DNA of 64,000 nt, from positions 962,501 to 1,026,500 of the forward strand of contig CANJKZ010001028.1 in assembly GCA_947471745.1 (NCBI GenBank), in the 5' to 3' direction. The notes under the pieces are model-generated. The model saw only the letters and a list, made by a program, of their open reading frames with translations, was not told the origin of the DNA and did not search any database. A program made the translations under genes and the position numbers. Positions 1-10,939 of the stretch are shown here, one piece after another; within the stretch, counting starts at the first letter, position 1, and each line of letters opens with the position of its first letter. The stretch comes from Closterium sp. Naga37s-1. Lineage: Eukaryota > Streptophyta > Zygnematophyceae > Desmidiales > Closteriaceae.

Positions 1-355
1 AGTACATTGGGCATGGGGCTTGTGCTTGGAGGACGGGGCTCAATGGTACTGACAGGACACTCTGACGCTTCTTGGGCCGACAACCAGACGACTCAGTGGT
101 CATCACAGGGATACTCTTTCAGTCTCGGCTCTGGATCTGTCTCGTGGAGGTCCACTCGTTCGTCTTCTGTGGTTGGTTCCAGCTGTGAGGCCGAGATCTA
201 CGCTGGGGCTATGGCTGCACAGGAGTTACGCTGGCTGACCTACCTTCTGACCGACTTGGGTGAGCGGCCTCGTTCTCCTCCAGTTCTGTACGTTGACAAC
301 AAGGCCATGATTGCCTTGTGTCGGGAGTAGAGACTGGGGCACAGAACGAATAGCA
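1..355 (+). pseudogene. Ty1/copia RNase H fragment (left edge)
   Basis: The plus strand reads the C-terminal RNase H domain of a copia polyprotein: a GHSDASWAD segment, a CEAEIYAG segment and LYVDNKAMIALC. These match the RNase H of the other copia copies in the window. A stop at 328-330 falls where those copies continue with EHRLEHRTKHIALRYF, and recognisable similarity fades by about position 355. The 5' part lies outside the window and no LTR follows. It is a dead fragment next to, but outside, the gypsy block. Confidence 0.85.
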
Positions 356-841
356 ATGCTCTTCGTCACTCTTCTGCTGTTTTTCGGCCCAAATTTGATC
401 TCTGCCCCATTGGAGGTGACTGGTTCATGCTGGCATCAGATGTGCCCTTCGTAAAGCATATTGAAGGTGAGCAAAACGAGGCACCATCGGAGACTCAGAG
501 ATTTCTGTATTTTCAGATATTTAGGTATTTTTCGACGTAAGAACATGGTTTGCCTAATGAAAGACCCTCCCTCCCCCCCCCCTCCCCCCCCTCCAGATCA
601 TTAATATAGGCTCAAAACACTGTTGTAACATATTTGGTGTTTTAGAGCGTGTTCCTACGGCCTGTTATCAGGCCAACCTCTAGTCAGAATCGCACAAACC
701 ACTTACATCTCGGCTTAATACGACTTTTAATTTGTGGTTTTCGCGTGGCCTGAGGAGTGCGAGTAAAAACGCTTGGATGGCTGGTTTTTGTTCTGCCCTG
801 AAATAGTTTCGGTGGATTTAGCTTTGAAACGGAAGGTGTGA
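356..841. other. Non-coding flank of the gypsy insertion
   Basis: No convincing gene is visible. The stretch has a C-rich tract at about 568-597 and a short palindrome-containing motif at about 648-674 (GTTCCTACGGCCTGTTATCA) that recurs in inverted orientation at about 33240-33268, on the other side of the gypsy block. It ends at the gypsy target duplication. Confidence 0.6.
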
Positions 842-846
842 ACATT

Positions 847-1162
847 TGTTACGAGTGCAATGAATCGAGGTAGCAAGGATTGCACTGAAGTGTTCAAAGA
901 GTACAAAGTATGAGCGAAGGCATTAGCGAAAACTTATATGCGAAACATGCAAACAGTAACGCGGTGCGTGCAAGCTAGCTAGTGCTATGCTGGTGCAAGG
1001 TTCGGGCTAGTCCCGAAGCGTAGGCTGACTCAGCTGCTCCAGCAGTGCAAGGTTTGGTGAAACAGTGTGCGCGAAGTTGGTAAAGCCCCGTTAGCACTAA
1101 CGGGCGAACAATGGTTGCGGCTGTACGCGATGTTGACGGTCGCAGTAAGGAATTTCCTTACA
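847..1162 (-). repeat. gypsy 3' LTR
   Basis: This 316-bp LTR is similar along its length to the split 5' LTR at 24954-25026/32125-32377. Both begin on the plus strand with TGTTACGRGTGCAATG and end with CCTTACA. The left copy differs by many substitutions and small indels, so the element is older than the copia copies inside it. Confidence 0.9.
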
Positions 1163-1242
1163 TTACCCCCCCCCCCTAAAGAAGCCCCCTCCGCTACGCG
1201 AGTGCGTGTATATCGCGGAAACCCCGGCTACACATTCCGAGG
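1163..1242 (-). other. gypsy polypurine tract and 3' untranslated remnant
   Basis: A plus-strand C run at 1166-1176 reads on the minus strand as a G-rich tract directly 5' of the 3' LTR, the expected place of the plus-strand primer (PPT). The remaining bases look like the end of the gypsy internal region. Copia similarity starts at about 1243. Confidence 0.6.
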
Positions 1243-1379
1243 ACAAGCAAATGGACACAAGGCCAGTTCACATGCAAAGTTATATAAAAGAGAACAAACA
1301 GTACAGTTATCATACCCTAGCAAGTGTAAGCATGCAAGTACATATATAGATCACAGTACAAGCAAATTCACGCAATGAG

Positions 1380-1736
1380 CTAGTGAGGCAAAGTAGGCAC
1401 AAGGCCTAAAACAGTACAGAAACGCTGATGATCACCAGACTGAAGTGCCTTGGTGAATATATCAGCAGTGTTGGCCCGAGTGGCCACATAAGCAAGACGA
1501 AGCTGACCACACTGCTGCAACTCTCGAGCAAGGAAGTAACGCAGAGCGATGTGCTTTGTCCTGTGCTCCAGTCTGTGCTCCTGACACAAGGCAATCATGG
1601 CCTTGTTGTCTACGTACAGAACTGGGGAAGAACGAGGCCGCTCTCCCAAGTCGGTTAGCAGGTAGGTGAGCCACCGTAACTCCTGTGCAGCCATGGCCCC
1701 TGCGTAGATCTCAGCCTCACAACTGGAACTGAGAAC
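1380..1736 (-). pseudogene. copia-a RNase H fragment
   Basis: The minus strand encodes MAAQELRWLTYLLTDLGERP, VLYVDNKAMIALCQEHR, TKHIALRYFLARELQQCGQ and TKALQSGDHQRF, which is the C-terminal part of copia RNase H. It ends with a stop at 1380. Upstream of about 1740 the match to RNase H is lost and a low-complexity linker follows, so the RT domain has been deleted. Confidence 0.85.
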
Positions 1737-1839
1737 AGCTTACGACGCTTTGTAAAAGAGTCTGTCAGCTCAGCGTAAAGAGACGGAGCACGCAGTGGGG
1801 AGTCTGGCTGTGACTGTAGTTGCGACTGGCGAGGCGGTG

Positions 1840-4800
1840 GACTCAGTCAGCTAGGAGGAAGGCCAGTAGAAGACGAGAGACTAAGAACCTGGCGAAGGAT
1901 CGAGTCAGGTGGCGGCAGAAACGACGGTGGCGGCAGAACGAAAAGCGGGCGCCGCTGCACAGTGCCTCTGGCACCAGTGCCGCCAGACGCAGCACCCCCA
2001 GCGCCAGCACCTCTAGCTCCAAGGTCAACAGCGCCAGTGCCTCCAGCTCCAGCGCCTCTAGCGTCAGGGTCTCCAGCTCCAGCTCCTCCAGCTCCAACGC
2101 CCCCAACACCACCAGCCCCGGCAGCTCCAGTACCCCTAGTACGAGCACCTCCAGGCCTAGCAGCTCCAGCACCTCTGGTACCTCCAGCTCCAGCAGGAAC
2201 TCCAGCACCTACAAGACTAGTAGCTCCAGCACCTACAGCTCCAATGCCTCTTGCAGCAGAATCTCCCGCTCTGGCAGCTCCACTCCAAAGGCGTGTGAGC
2301 TGAGCAAACCACTCGCGCATCTGCTGCGGGGAGAGAGGCTCCGGTCAGGGAAATAGACGTGGCGAGGCACCCCCAGGACCTCCAGAAGAAGAAGTACCCC
2401 TAGGCTCAGCACCCCCAGACCCCGTACCCTCAGACTCAGCACCCCCAGGCTCTGCACCCTCAGGCTCAGTACCCCCAGGCTCCGCACCCTCAGGCTCCGC
2501 ACCCCCTTGCTCCGCACCCCCAAACTCCGCATCCTCACGCACCGCACCCGCAGGCTCAGCACCCCCAGGCCCCGCACTCGCAGGCTCAGCAACCCCGGAC
2601 GCAGCACTCCCAGATGCAGTACCTCTAGCAACACCTGAGTCTACAGAGACCTCGACAGGCACAGTCCCGGGGAGTGGGTCTGCCTGAGACACACCTTAGG
2701 CAGCAGGACCCTAAGGGGGGAGGGGGTCTACCGGAGGGGGACGTGGAGTAAGAAAGAGCGGCGCGGGTGGGAGAGGGGTAGGGAGGTAGGGGAAGAGACG
2801 GTAAAAGGGAACCGGCTTGTCAAACGTGACGTCCTGAGAGGGAAGGACACGGCGCGAGCTGGGGTGGTAAAACTGCCAGCCAGGCGCGTCAAGGGGAAAG
2901 CCAAGGAAGACGCGGGGAATAGCGCGGGCGGAGAGGTCATCCGCAGACGTATCGCGAATAAAGGCACAAGAGCCCCAGACCCGGAACACCGACGCATCGC
3001 CAACCTTCCCCGTCCAACGCAGTGTAGGCAATGTCTCTGGCAAGGAGATCCGGGGCCAAAGGTTGAGCTGATGCGCAGCGTACCGGACCGCAAACGGCCA
3101 CAGAAAATGGGGAGCAACCGCATGGATCATGGAGGTACGAGCGACCTCCATGACTAAGCCAATGCAGCGCTCAGCAGTCCCATTTTGCTGTGAGGAGGCC
3201 GGAAGCGTGAACAACTGGAGGATGCCCTCCCCACGACAAAAGTCCCGCAAGAGGTCGGAGGAGAACTCATCTTCTCTGTCTGAGTGCAGACGCAGGACAA
3301 GAAGGTCCGCACGGAACCGCTCGTGGAGCTGGAGACGGACAGTGCGGATCCAAGGGATCAAGACATCAGGGAACTCACCCTTGCTGCGCAAGGGGAAGAC
3401 CCTGGTGTAACGCGTGTAGTCGTCAACAACCAGCAGAAAGTAGTGCTCGCGGCCCTGTCCACTGACGCGGGCTGGGCCCCACACGTCCATGTGGAGAGTC
3501 TGCAGGGGAGCAGTCGTCGGGGGAAACGAGGAGGAGTGAGGAGCGGCGCGCTGCCGCCCCTCGACGCAAGGAAGGCAGGGCGGGGAAGGCGAGGGCGGGA
3601 GGGGAGGCAGAGACCTGGGAAGACCAGAAACAAGTAGGCGGGAGTGCATGCCACGAAGGCGTGGGCAGGGAGGGGTGACCAAGACGGTGGTTCCATAGGA
3701 GAGTCTGGTGGGACAGGAGACGACATGAGCAAGGGGGTGCTACCTGACCTGACGCGGACACCTAAGAAGACGCAGCTACCTGAGGAGGCTCAGTAGCCAG
3801 TGTGTACAGACTCGACCCAGGCCGACGAGTGAACGTGGCTAGGTGACAGCCCATCTGTATACATGTATAGATCAACACACGCTGACCCCTAGGAGTGGTG
3901 GTAGTGACCATCGCATCCTGGAGGGCAGCGGTACTCACCAAGTTTGTAGAGAACGAGGGGAGGTGAAGACCTAAGAGTGAGCCAGATGGAACCACCGGAC
4001 ATGGGAGAACAGTGGAGGAACGGGCAAGAACTGGGCCCCCTGACTGGTCAGCCAGTCTGATCGGAACAGGTGCAGGGAGTGGAGTGAGGGTGGTACTGTC
4101 GCGAAAGAAACAGCGGGAAGCACCTAAGTCAAGCGTAAAGGTGTGCAATGCCTCAGCAGGCGCAGTACCTGGGAGAGCAGACTCACTAGCACCTAGAGCG
4201 GCAGCCTCTATACCTGGGTCGGGCGGCACACACAGGTAACAGTCACCCTCAGCACTAAAAGACAAGGCATACATGGCACCAAGGATAGCATCATAGTCAA
4301 GAGCAAAGATATCAACTCCAGACCTAAGCAACTCTGCCCAGCGGGGGCTGTCAGCCTCGTCACCAAACTCTGCGCGCCAAGCGTCGTCTAGGCGGGAGAA
4401 GCAGCGGTGCTGAGAGTGAGGCGTCCTGCATGTCTGACCAGCATGGTCACCCGTGCGAATGACATACGGGCAACGAACAATACCCCCAGAGGCCCCACGC
4501 TGAGAAAACCACTTACGAAGCTGCTGGGGAGAAGGGATCTCGCTCCGACGCTGCTGCTGCTGCCTCTGGCCACCGCTTGAACCTCCCCTCGGAACAGCTC
4601 AAGCCCGACTGCCACCACTCCCACTGCTGCCACTACCGCCACCCCCACCGCTGCCACCACCGCCGCCACCAAAGCCCCCACTCCCCCCGCCACTCCCACC
4701 GCTGCCACCACCTCCGCTACCTCCACCACCTCCACTGCCGCCCCCACTACCATCCCCGCTGCCACCGCCACCACTCCTGCCACCCTTGCCCTTGCTGCTG

Positions 4801-5711
4801 CGGCGCTTCCCACTACGAGCAGAAGCAGCCCCGACATCCGCAGCACCAAGGATGTCAACAGCAGCAAAAGAGGCTTTGGAGGGGGCAAGGGGGGAGGGGG
4901 ATCACTTCTCAAAGAAGGGTGTGCGAGGAGTGCCACGAGCGGCACCTACAGCGACTACGCTAGTCTCAGTTGCAAGGAGGTGCTGCTTGAGCAGGTCGGC
5001 AGTGAGGTCTGTGGGGTCAAGTGCGAGAAAGTGGTCCCTGACAGCGCGAAGAGAGTCAAGGAGGCGGGTGACTATGAAGTAGAGAGTGATGTACATCGGG
5101 GGCGGGTTCCCGCAAGGAACTCTGCTGGGAGGGCAGCGCGGTAGCGAGCATCGCTAGTGCGAAGGTGGGTAACGAGGTCCTCTACTGTGGCAAAGGCGGA
5201 CAGCTCGAAAAACATGTAGGTATGTAGAAGACGGCCTAGAGCAGCAGTGGCAGGGGAGGAGTAACGGGCGACTACAGCATCGTACACTGCTTTAGCAGTC
5301 TTTTGGTGTCCGGAGTGAGCGCGTTCGGCTAACGGAAGGTGGTTGCAAACGGCTAAGCGAGCAGGAGCGTCACGGGTAAGCCACTGTGAGCGAGTCGCAC
5401 TGTCACCTGTGGTAGGAGGGGCGAGAGAGGCTCCAAACGTGTGGTCACACAACGAAATTCTTGTCAGAATCCCAGTCACTAGACCATTGGGATAGAAGGG
5501 CTTTTTAAGTCGCGGGTCAGTGCGCCCATAACCCCCAAGGACAACGAGCCTGTAACCCTTCCCTATGATCAATCGGGGATCACCAGTGGACCTCTAACAA
5601 CGCTGTCTCTAGAATTGCTCAGTAGGTACAGCTGTAAGTCGTCGAGCCACGTATCGAACTGGATCGGACAGCCCTCATGATCGAAGGTGAGTACACTAAG
5701 AGACGCCATAA
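1840..5711 (-). pseudogene. copia-a gag-protease-integrase with linker
   Basis: Gag begins at 5711 (MASLSVLTFDHEGCPIQFD). A disruption at about 5570 shifts the frame, and gag continues to about 5072. A Gly-rich tract (about 4600-4800) and a Cys/His knuckle (about 4400-4470) follow. The protease has LHTFTLDLGASRCFFRD, with the D-x-G-A-S catalytic motif (about 4130-4180). Integrase (about 2711-3760) shows the HRLGHPSLP zinc-finger region, the core segments LHMDVWGPARV and RLHSDRED, and QQNGTAER. The linker (about 1847-2700) is Pro/Ser/Ala or Gly/Ala low complexity depending on frame. Several frame breaks make it non-functional. Confidence 0.85.
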
Positions 5712-6430
5712 CGGGCAGAGCAGGGTGGCGTGCGACCAGCAGAGCACCGCACAGAGCAAGGCAGGGCGGTGCGCGGCTAGGGCGGCCAGCGGGGCGGCGC
5801 ACAACAGCGGTGGCTGCAGGGGCACGGAGTAGTCGGGCGGCGCAGACAGCAAAAGGGCGGCGAGTGGGCTGCCAGAGGGCGGCGAGCGGGCTGCAAGGGG
5901 GGAGCGAGCTGGCTGCCATAGGGCGGCGAGTGGGCTGCAAGGGGTGGCGAGCGGGCCGCAAGGGGCGGCGAGCGGGCTGCAAGGGACAACGAGCGGGCCG
6001 CAAGGGGCGGCAAGCGGGCTGCAAGGGGCAGCGCGCAGGTTGCAAGAGCGCAGCGCGCGGGCTGCAAGGGGCGGCAAGCGGGCCACAAGCGAGCAGCGAG
6101 CAGGCTACAGGGGCTGCGAACGGGTCGCAAGTGGGCGGCGAGCGGGCTGCAAGGGTGGCGAGCAGGCCTTATGGGCGGCGACCGGGCCGTTAGGGCGGCA
6201 AGCGGGCCGTAAGGGCGGCGAGCGGGCCGCAAGGGCAGCGAGCAGGCCGTAATGGCGGCGAGAGGGCTGCAGGGACGGCGCGCTGGCTGCAGGGGCAGCT
6301 CGCGGGCTGCTAAGGGCGGCGCGACGGGCTGCTAGGGGCGGCACAGCGACTATTAGGGTGGCGGGCCGTTAGGGCAGGGCTGCAGGGCAGCTAGTGCGGC
6401 AGCTGTGTGGTGGACCCTAAAAAAAAACAT
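5712..6430 (-). repeat. copia-a GC-rich tandem-repeat leader
   Basis: Between the primer site and the gag start lies about 700 bp built from variants of a GGGCTGCAAGGGGCGGCGAGC-like unit. Every frame therefore gives Ala/Arg/Pro-rich open reading without homology. I read it as the retroelement 5' untranslated leader, not as coding sequence. Confidence 0.75.
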
Positions 6431-6461
6431 CAGTCCTAGGGAAGGACTTGCTCTGAAACCT

Positions 6462-6592
6462 TGTTTGAATCTAGAACAAGAATGAATGAACTATGAAAGA
6501 GTTGGGTACAAGTACTAACCCTAATTGGGTTGTACCCCTTATGGGCTACCCCACTATAGCCTACACGAAGTAAGCACTATAACATTTTGACA
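6462..6592 (-). repeat. copia-a 5' LTR with primer-binding site
   Basis: This 131-bp LTR reads on the minus strand TGTCAAAATG...TCAAACA. It shares the central block GGCTATAGTGGGGTAGCCCA with the LTRs of copies b, d and h. The primer site at 6450-6461 reads GGTTTCAGAGC after one mismatch on the minus strand, close to the initiator-Met type TGGTATCAGAGC. The outer flank 6593-6597 is GGACG; its partner is lost with the 3' end. Confidence 0.85.
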
Positions 6593-6597
6593 GGACG

Positions 6598-7196
6598 GTG
6601 GGCAATGACGAGGCAGTTGGCTCGTGGTTGGGATGTAAGGGCGAAGTAGGCTGACGTGGAATGATGGGCTGATGTACCACTCCGTCGGTAACAGTAAATG
6701 AGCAGTAACTGGGGTGATCATCCAGCTGATTTGGAATGGTCCACAATAGCGGGGTCGTAATTTTGGTACGTTGGGCAATCTTAAATTCTGTGTGTCGAGC
6801 AGTACGTAATCTTCTTACTGGTACGTGACTGGGCATCGGTGGCGGTCAGCATTTCGTTTTGCGATGACGTTGGCAATTTCAATTGCTTTTGCGGCTTTGG
6901 TGCGGGCAGCTTGCAGAATCTCGGCGAATTGCTGTGCGTGTGGCATTGGGTTGTTCAGACTCGGCGTCATGGGCACTGTTAGGTTTTGCCCATAGTTCAG
7001 GTACAACAGGGACTGCTGTGTCGTCGCTGACGTGGCGTTGTTGTATGCGAACTCGATCAGCAGCAGCTGCTGCTCCCATGTTGTCGGGTCGTCGCACGTG
7101 CCACGAATCAACTGCTCCATCGTCTGATTCGTCCGCTCCGTTTGACCGTCGGTCTCGGGGTGGTACGACGAGCTGAACTGTAGCCTGGTCCCAAAC
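6598..7196 (-). pseudogene. gypsy integrase C-terminal half
   Basis: The minus strand encodes the end of a Ty3/gypsy integrase core: a SSYHPETDGQTERTNQ segment that contains the catalytic Glu, then MEQLIRGTCDDPTTWEQ, FAYNNATSATTQQS and LNYGQNL. A C-terminal part with [11 protein letters not shown] and [13 protein letters not shown] follows, typical of gypsy integrases near the chromodomain. A frameshift around 6790 separates the pieces. The catalytic Asp residues are absent because the copia-b junction at 7196/7197 removes the rest. Confidence 0.85.
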
Positions 7197-7327
7197 TGTC
7201 AGAATGTTATATTGCTTACTTTGTGTAGGCTATAGTGGGGTAGCCCATAAGGGGTACAACCGAATTAGGGTTAGTACTTGTACCCAAATCTTTCATAGTT
7301 CATTCATTCTCGTTCATTCCTTTGACA
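7197..7327 (+). repeat. copia-b 5' LTR
   Basis: This 131-bp LTR starts TGTCAGAATG and ends CCTTTGACA. It is followed immediately by TGGTATCAGAGC (7328-7339), an exact match to the plant copia primer site complementary to initiator-Met tRNA. This fixes both the 3' boundary of the LTR and the element's orientation. Confidence 0.92.
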
Positions 7328-7484
7328 TGGTATCAGAGCAGGTCCTTCAGTAGGACCCATTTTTTCGGGCCCACCACAGCGCTGCCCCACTAGCCGCCCT
7401 GCAGGCTTGCTTGCCGCCCCTTGCTATTGCCTGCCATGTTCCCAGCGCTGCCCAGCTTCTGCCCACCCTGCGTGCTGCGTTGCT

Positions 7485-9457
7485 ATGGCTTCTCTCCGCG
7501 TTCTCGCGTTCGATCATGAGGGCAGCCCAATCCAGTTTGACATGTGGCTCGACGACCTGCGGCTGTACCTACTGAGCGACCCTGGGGACAGTGTTTCGTT
7601 GTTTGACCACACGTCTGGCGCCGCTCCTGCCACTCCCGCCACAGCTGATAGTGCGACTCCCTCACAGTGGCTTACTCGTGACGCTGCTGCTCGCTTAGCC
7701 ATTCGCAACCACCTGCCGTTAGCCGAATGCGCTCACTTCGGAAAGCACAGGACAGCATAGGCACGGTACGACGCTGTAGTCGCCCGATACTCCTCGCTTG
7801 CAACTGCTGCTCTAGGCCGTCTTCTACTGCCCTACCTGTTTCCCGAGCTGTCGGACTTTGCCACAATAGAGGACCTGGTTTCCCACCTTCGCACTAGCGA
7901 CGCTCGCTACCGCGCTGCCGTCCTAGCAGAGTTCCTTGACACGAACCAGCCCCCAATGTTCATCACTCTCTACTTTATAGTCACCCGCCTCCTTGACTCT
8001 CTTCGCTCTGTCAGGGACCACTTACTCGCACTTGACCCCACAGTCCTCACTGTTGACCTACTCGAGGAGCACATCCTTGCAGCTGAGACTAGTGTAGTCG
8101 CTGTAGGTGCTGCTCGTGGCACTCCGCGCACGCCCTTCCTTGAGGGGTCCTCCCCCTCCCCCCTTGCCCCCTCCTACGCCTTTGCTGTTGTTGTTGACGT
8201 CCTTGGTGCTGAGGACGTCAGGGCTGCTTCTGCTAGTGGGACGCACCGCAGCAGCAAGGGCAAGGGTGGCAGGCACCAGTGGAGGTGGTGGAGGCAGTGG
8301 AGGTGGTGGCGGTAAAGGGAGTGGTGGAGGGAGTGGGGGCTTTGGTGGCGATGGTGGTGGCAGCGGTGGGGGTGGCGGTAGGGCGGCAGTAGGAGTGGAA
8401 GCGATCGGGCTGGAGCGTGGAGGTTCTAGCGGTGGCCAGAGGCAGCAGCGTCGGAGCGAGACCCCGTCGCACCAGCAGCTTCGTGAGTGGCTTTCTGAGC
8501 GTGGGGCGTGTGGGGTTAGTGGTAGCTGCCCGTATGTCATTTGCACAGTTGACCGTGCTGGTCAGACATGCAGGAAGCCGCAGACTCAGCACCGCTGCTT
8601 CTCCCGACTCGACAACGCTTGACGCGCTGAGTTTGGTGACGAGGCCGAGCGCCCCCACTGGGCAGAGCTGCTTAGGTTTGGAGTTGCTGTCTTTGATCTA
8701 GACTATGATCCTATCCTTGCTGCTATGTATGCTTTGTCTGTTAGTGATGAGGGTGACCGTTACCTGTGTGTGCCGCCTGACCCAGGTATAGAGGCTGCTA
8801 CTCTAGGTGCTAGTGAGTCTGCTCTCCCAGGTACTGCGCCTGCTGAGGCATTGCACACCTTTACGCTTGACTTAGGTGCTTCACACTGTTTCTTTCGCGA
8901 CAGCACCACCCTCATTCCTCTCTCTGCACCTGTACCTGTCAGACTGGCTGACCCCTCCGGGGGCCCAGTCCTTGCCCGTTCCTCCACTGTTCTCCCGTGT
9001 CCGGCCGTTCCGTCCGGCTCACTCTCAGGTCTTCACCTCCCCTCGTTTTCTACGAACTTTGTGAGTACCGCTGCCCTCCACGACGCGATGGTCACTACCA
9101 CCACTCCTGGGGGTCAGCGTGTGTCGATCTGCACGTGTACACGGACGGGCCGCCACCTGGCCACGTTCACTCGTCGGCCTGGGTCGAGTCTGTACACATT
9201 GGCTACTAAGCCTCCTGAGGTAGCTGCGTTTGCCCAGGTGTCCGCGTCAGGTCCGGTAGCACCCCCTTGCTCGTGTCGCCTCCTGTCGCACCAGACTCTT
9301 CTGTGGCACCACTGCCTTGGTCTCCCCTCCCTGCCACGTCTTCATGGCATGCACTCCCGCCTCCTTGTTTCTGGTCTTACCAGGTCTCTGCCTACACTCC
9401 CGCCTTCGCCTTCCCCGCCCTGAATTCCTTGCGTTGAGAGGCGGCAGCGCAGCGGAA
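7485..9457 (+). pseudogene. copia-b gag-protease-integrase (truncated)
   Basis: Gag starts at 7485 (MASLRVLAFDHEGSPIQFDM). A TAG at 7758-7760 replaces a CAG seen in sister copies, and the frame then resumes. A Gly-rich stretch (about 8280-8390) has a frame change. The zinc-knuckle region at about 8530-8610 reads CPYVICTVDRAGQTC, then QTQHRC. The protease contains LHTFTLDLGASHCFFRD (about 8850-8900). Integrase begins with HQTLLWHHCLGLPSLPRLHG, in which the second His of the zinc finger is Leu, and the copy ends there. Confidence 0.85.
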
Positions 9458-9627
9458 TTACTACTGGGCCGAGCTGTTGATCGACCAACAGCACCATGTG
9501 GGCTCGTGTCCTACGTGTCAGGTAATGGATAGCTCGCGAAAAAGAAAGGCGGGTCAGCTGCAGCCGATTCCACCGCCCGAGCGCGACTGGAAGCAGGTTA
9601 TCATGGATTTCGTCATAGGGTTAACTT
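9458..9627 (+). pseudogene. Inverted gypsy integrase zinc-finger piece
   Basis: The plus strand encodes AELLIDQQHHVGSCPTCQVM followed by LQPIPPPERDWKQVIMDFV, the H-H-C-C zinc finger and the start of the catalytic core of a Ty3/gypsy integrase. All other gypsy parts in the block are on the minus strand, so this piece was inverted. It lies between copia-b and copia-c. It may be the missing N-terminal integrase of the same gypsy element. Confidence 0.8.
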
Positions 9628-9629
9628 TG

Positions 9630-10640
9630 GCCCTAATGGCCACGTACGCAAGACGAAGCGGGCCACGCTGCTGCAACTCTCGAGCAAGGAAGTATCGCAG
9701 AGCGATGTGCTTCGTTCTGTGCTCTAGTCTGTGCTCCTGACACAAGGCAAGCATTGCCTTGTTGTCAACGTACAGAACTGGAGGCAAACGAGGCTGCTCT
9801 CCCAAGTCAGTCAGCAGGTAGGTGAGCCAGCGTAGCTCCTGTGCAGCCATGGCCCCGGCGTAGATCTCAGCCTCCCAACTTGAGCTGAGAACCGAAGACG
9901 AGCGGGTAGACCGCCAGGAAACAAAGCCGAAACCGAGGTTGAAGGTGTAACCCTGTGACGACCGCTGTGTAGCTGAGCCGTCAACCCAAGAGGCGTCTGC
10001 GTGACCAGTGAGAACAACTGGAACCCGTCCTCCAAGCACAAGCCCCATGCCCGACGTACTGCACAAGTAACGCAATACCCTCTTTGCAGCATCCCAGTGC
10101 ACCTTTCGCTGCCTACCGGGAGCCACGTAGCAAGCCAAGAGGCTGAGAGGGTATGCGAGGTCAGGTCGTGTGCACGTCAGCAGGTACATGAGGCAACCCA
10201 CAAGCTCTGGGAACGGGCCACTCGGCTCTACGGACTCGTCCGAAGGTGGAGCTGAGAGCGAGTGGCCGGTAGACAGAGGAGTGGGCTGTGGCGAGGAGAA
10301 CTGGAAGAGGAAGCGCTGAAGGACCTGGTGCACCATGTGTGACTGAGTCAGTGTGATGGTGCGCCGTGCTCTGTCCCAGGTGATCTTCAAGATAAGATAG
10401 CTACGCACTTCACCCATGTCAGTGTAGGTGTGTCTCTTCTGCAGCTCTGACTTCACAAGGGTCAGTGCGTCAGTGTCAGCAGTGGCAAAGATGAGGTCGT
10501 CGATGTACACGAGGACGTAGAACGGCGGCAGCGACATGTTGGTGCGTAGAAACAGCGACGGGTCAGCAGTAGAAGGAGTAAACCCCAGAGCTGCAAGTGT
10601 AGTCCTCAGTGTGTCGTGCCACTCACGAGGCGCCTCCAGA
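9630..10640 (-). pseudogene. copia-c RT C-terminal half and RNase H
   Basis: The frame contains PPFYVLVYIDDLIFATADT. Its Y-I-D-D box corresponds to the YVDD catalytic motif of copia RT. After it come MVHQVLQRF, LMYLLTCTRPDLAYP, then the RNase H segments TGHADASWVDG and WEAEIYAGAMAAQELRW and LEHRTKHIALRYF. The frame is open across all of this, but RT motifs upstream of REWHDTLRT are missing, so it cannot encode a working RT. Confidence 0.88.
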
Positions 10641-10939
10641 AGAAGCAGTACCCCTCTGCTCAGCACCTTCACACTCCACACCCTCAGACGCAGGGCCCCT
10701 AGGCTCCACACGGCCAGGCTCAGCACCCCCAGGCTCCACACCCGCAAGCTCAGCACCCCCAAGCTCAGCACCCCCAGACCCGGCACCCTCAGACTCCGCA
10801 CCCTCAGGCTCTGCACCCCCAGGCTACGCACCCCCAGACCCAGCACCTCTAGCAGCACCTGATCCGACAGCTACCTCAGCAGGCGTAGTACCAGGGAGAG
10901 GGTCTACCTGAGACACACCTAAGGGAGCAGGACCCTTGG

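Larger units (their letters stand above)
1243..6592 (-). mobile_element. Ty1/copia element a (3'-truncated)
   Basis: This minus-strand copia copy sits inside the gypsy 3' region. The 5' LTR (6462-6592) and primer site remain. The 3' LTR and about 110 bp of adjacent UTR are missing: the sequence at 1243 enters directly at a point that in copia-d lies well inside the 3' UTR. Most of RT is also deleted. From 5' to 3': LTR, primer site, repeat leader, gag, protease, integrase, low-complexity linker, RNase H piece. Confidence 0.85.
7197..9457 (+). mobile_element. Ty1/copia element b (5' half only)
   Basis: This plus-strand copy has a 5' LTR, primer site, short leader, gag, protease and the start of integrase. 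It stops at about 9457 and joins inverted gypsy integrase sequence. The integrase core, RT, RNase H and 3' LTR are absent. No target duplication can be tested because the far end is lost. Confidence 0.85.

Noticed and set aside
1820-2356. Plus-strand Ser-rich 178-codon frame (mucin-like)
   Set aside because: It is the antisense of the copia-a integrase-RT linker; the flanking integrase and RNase H are on the minus strand.
5569-6344. Several overlapping Ala/Pro/Leu/Arg-rich frames on both strands
   Set aside because: They are the GC-rich leader repeat of copia-a; no conserved domain, and the same position is repeat-filled in the other copies.
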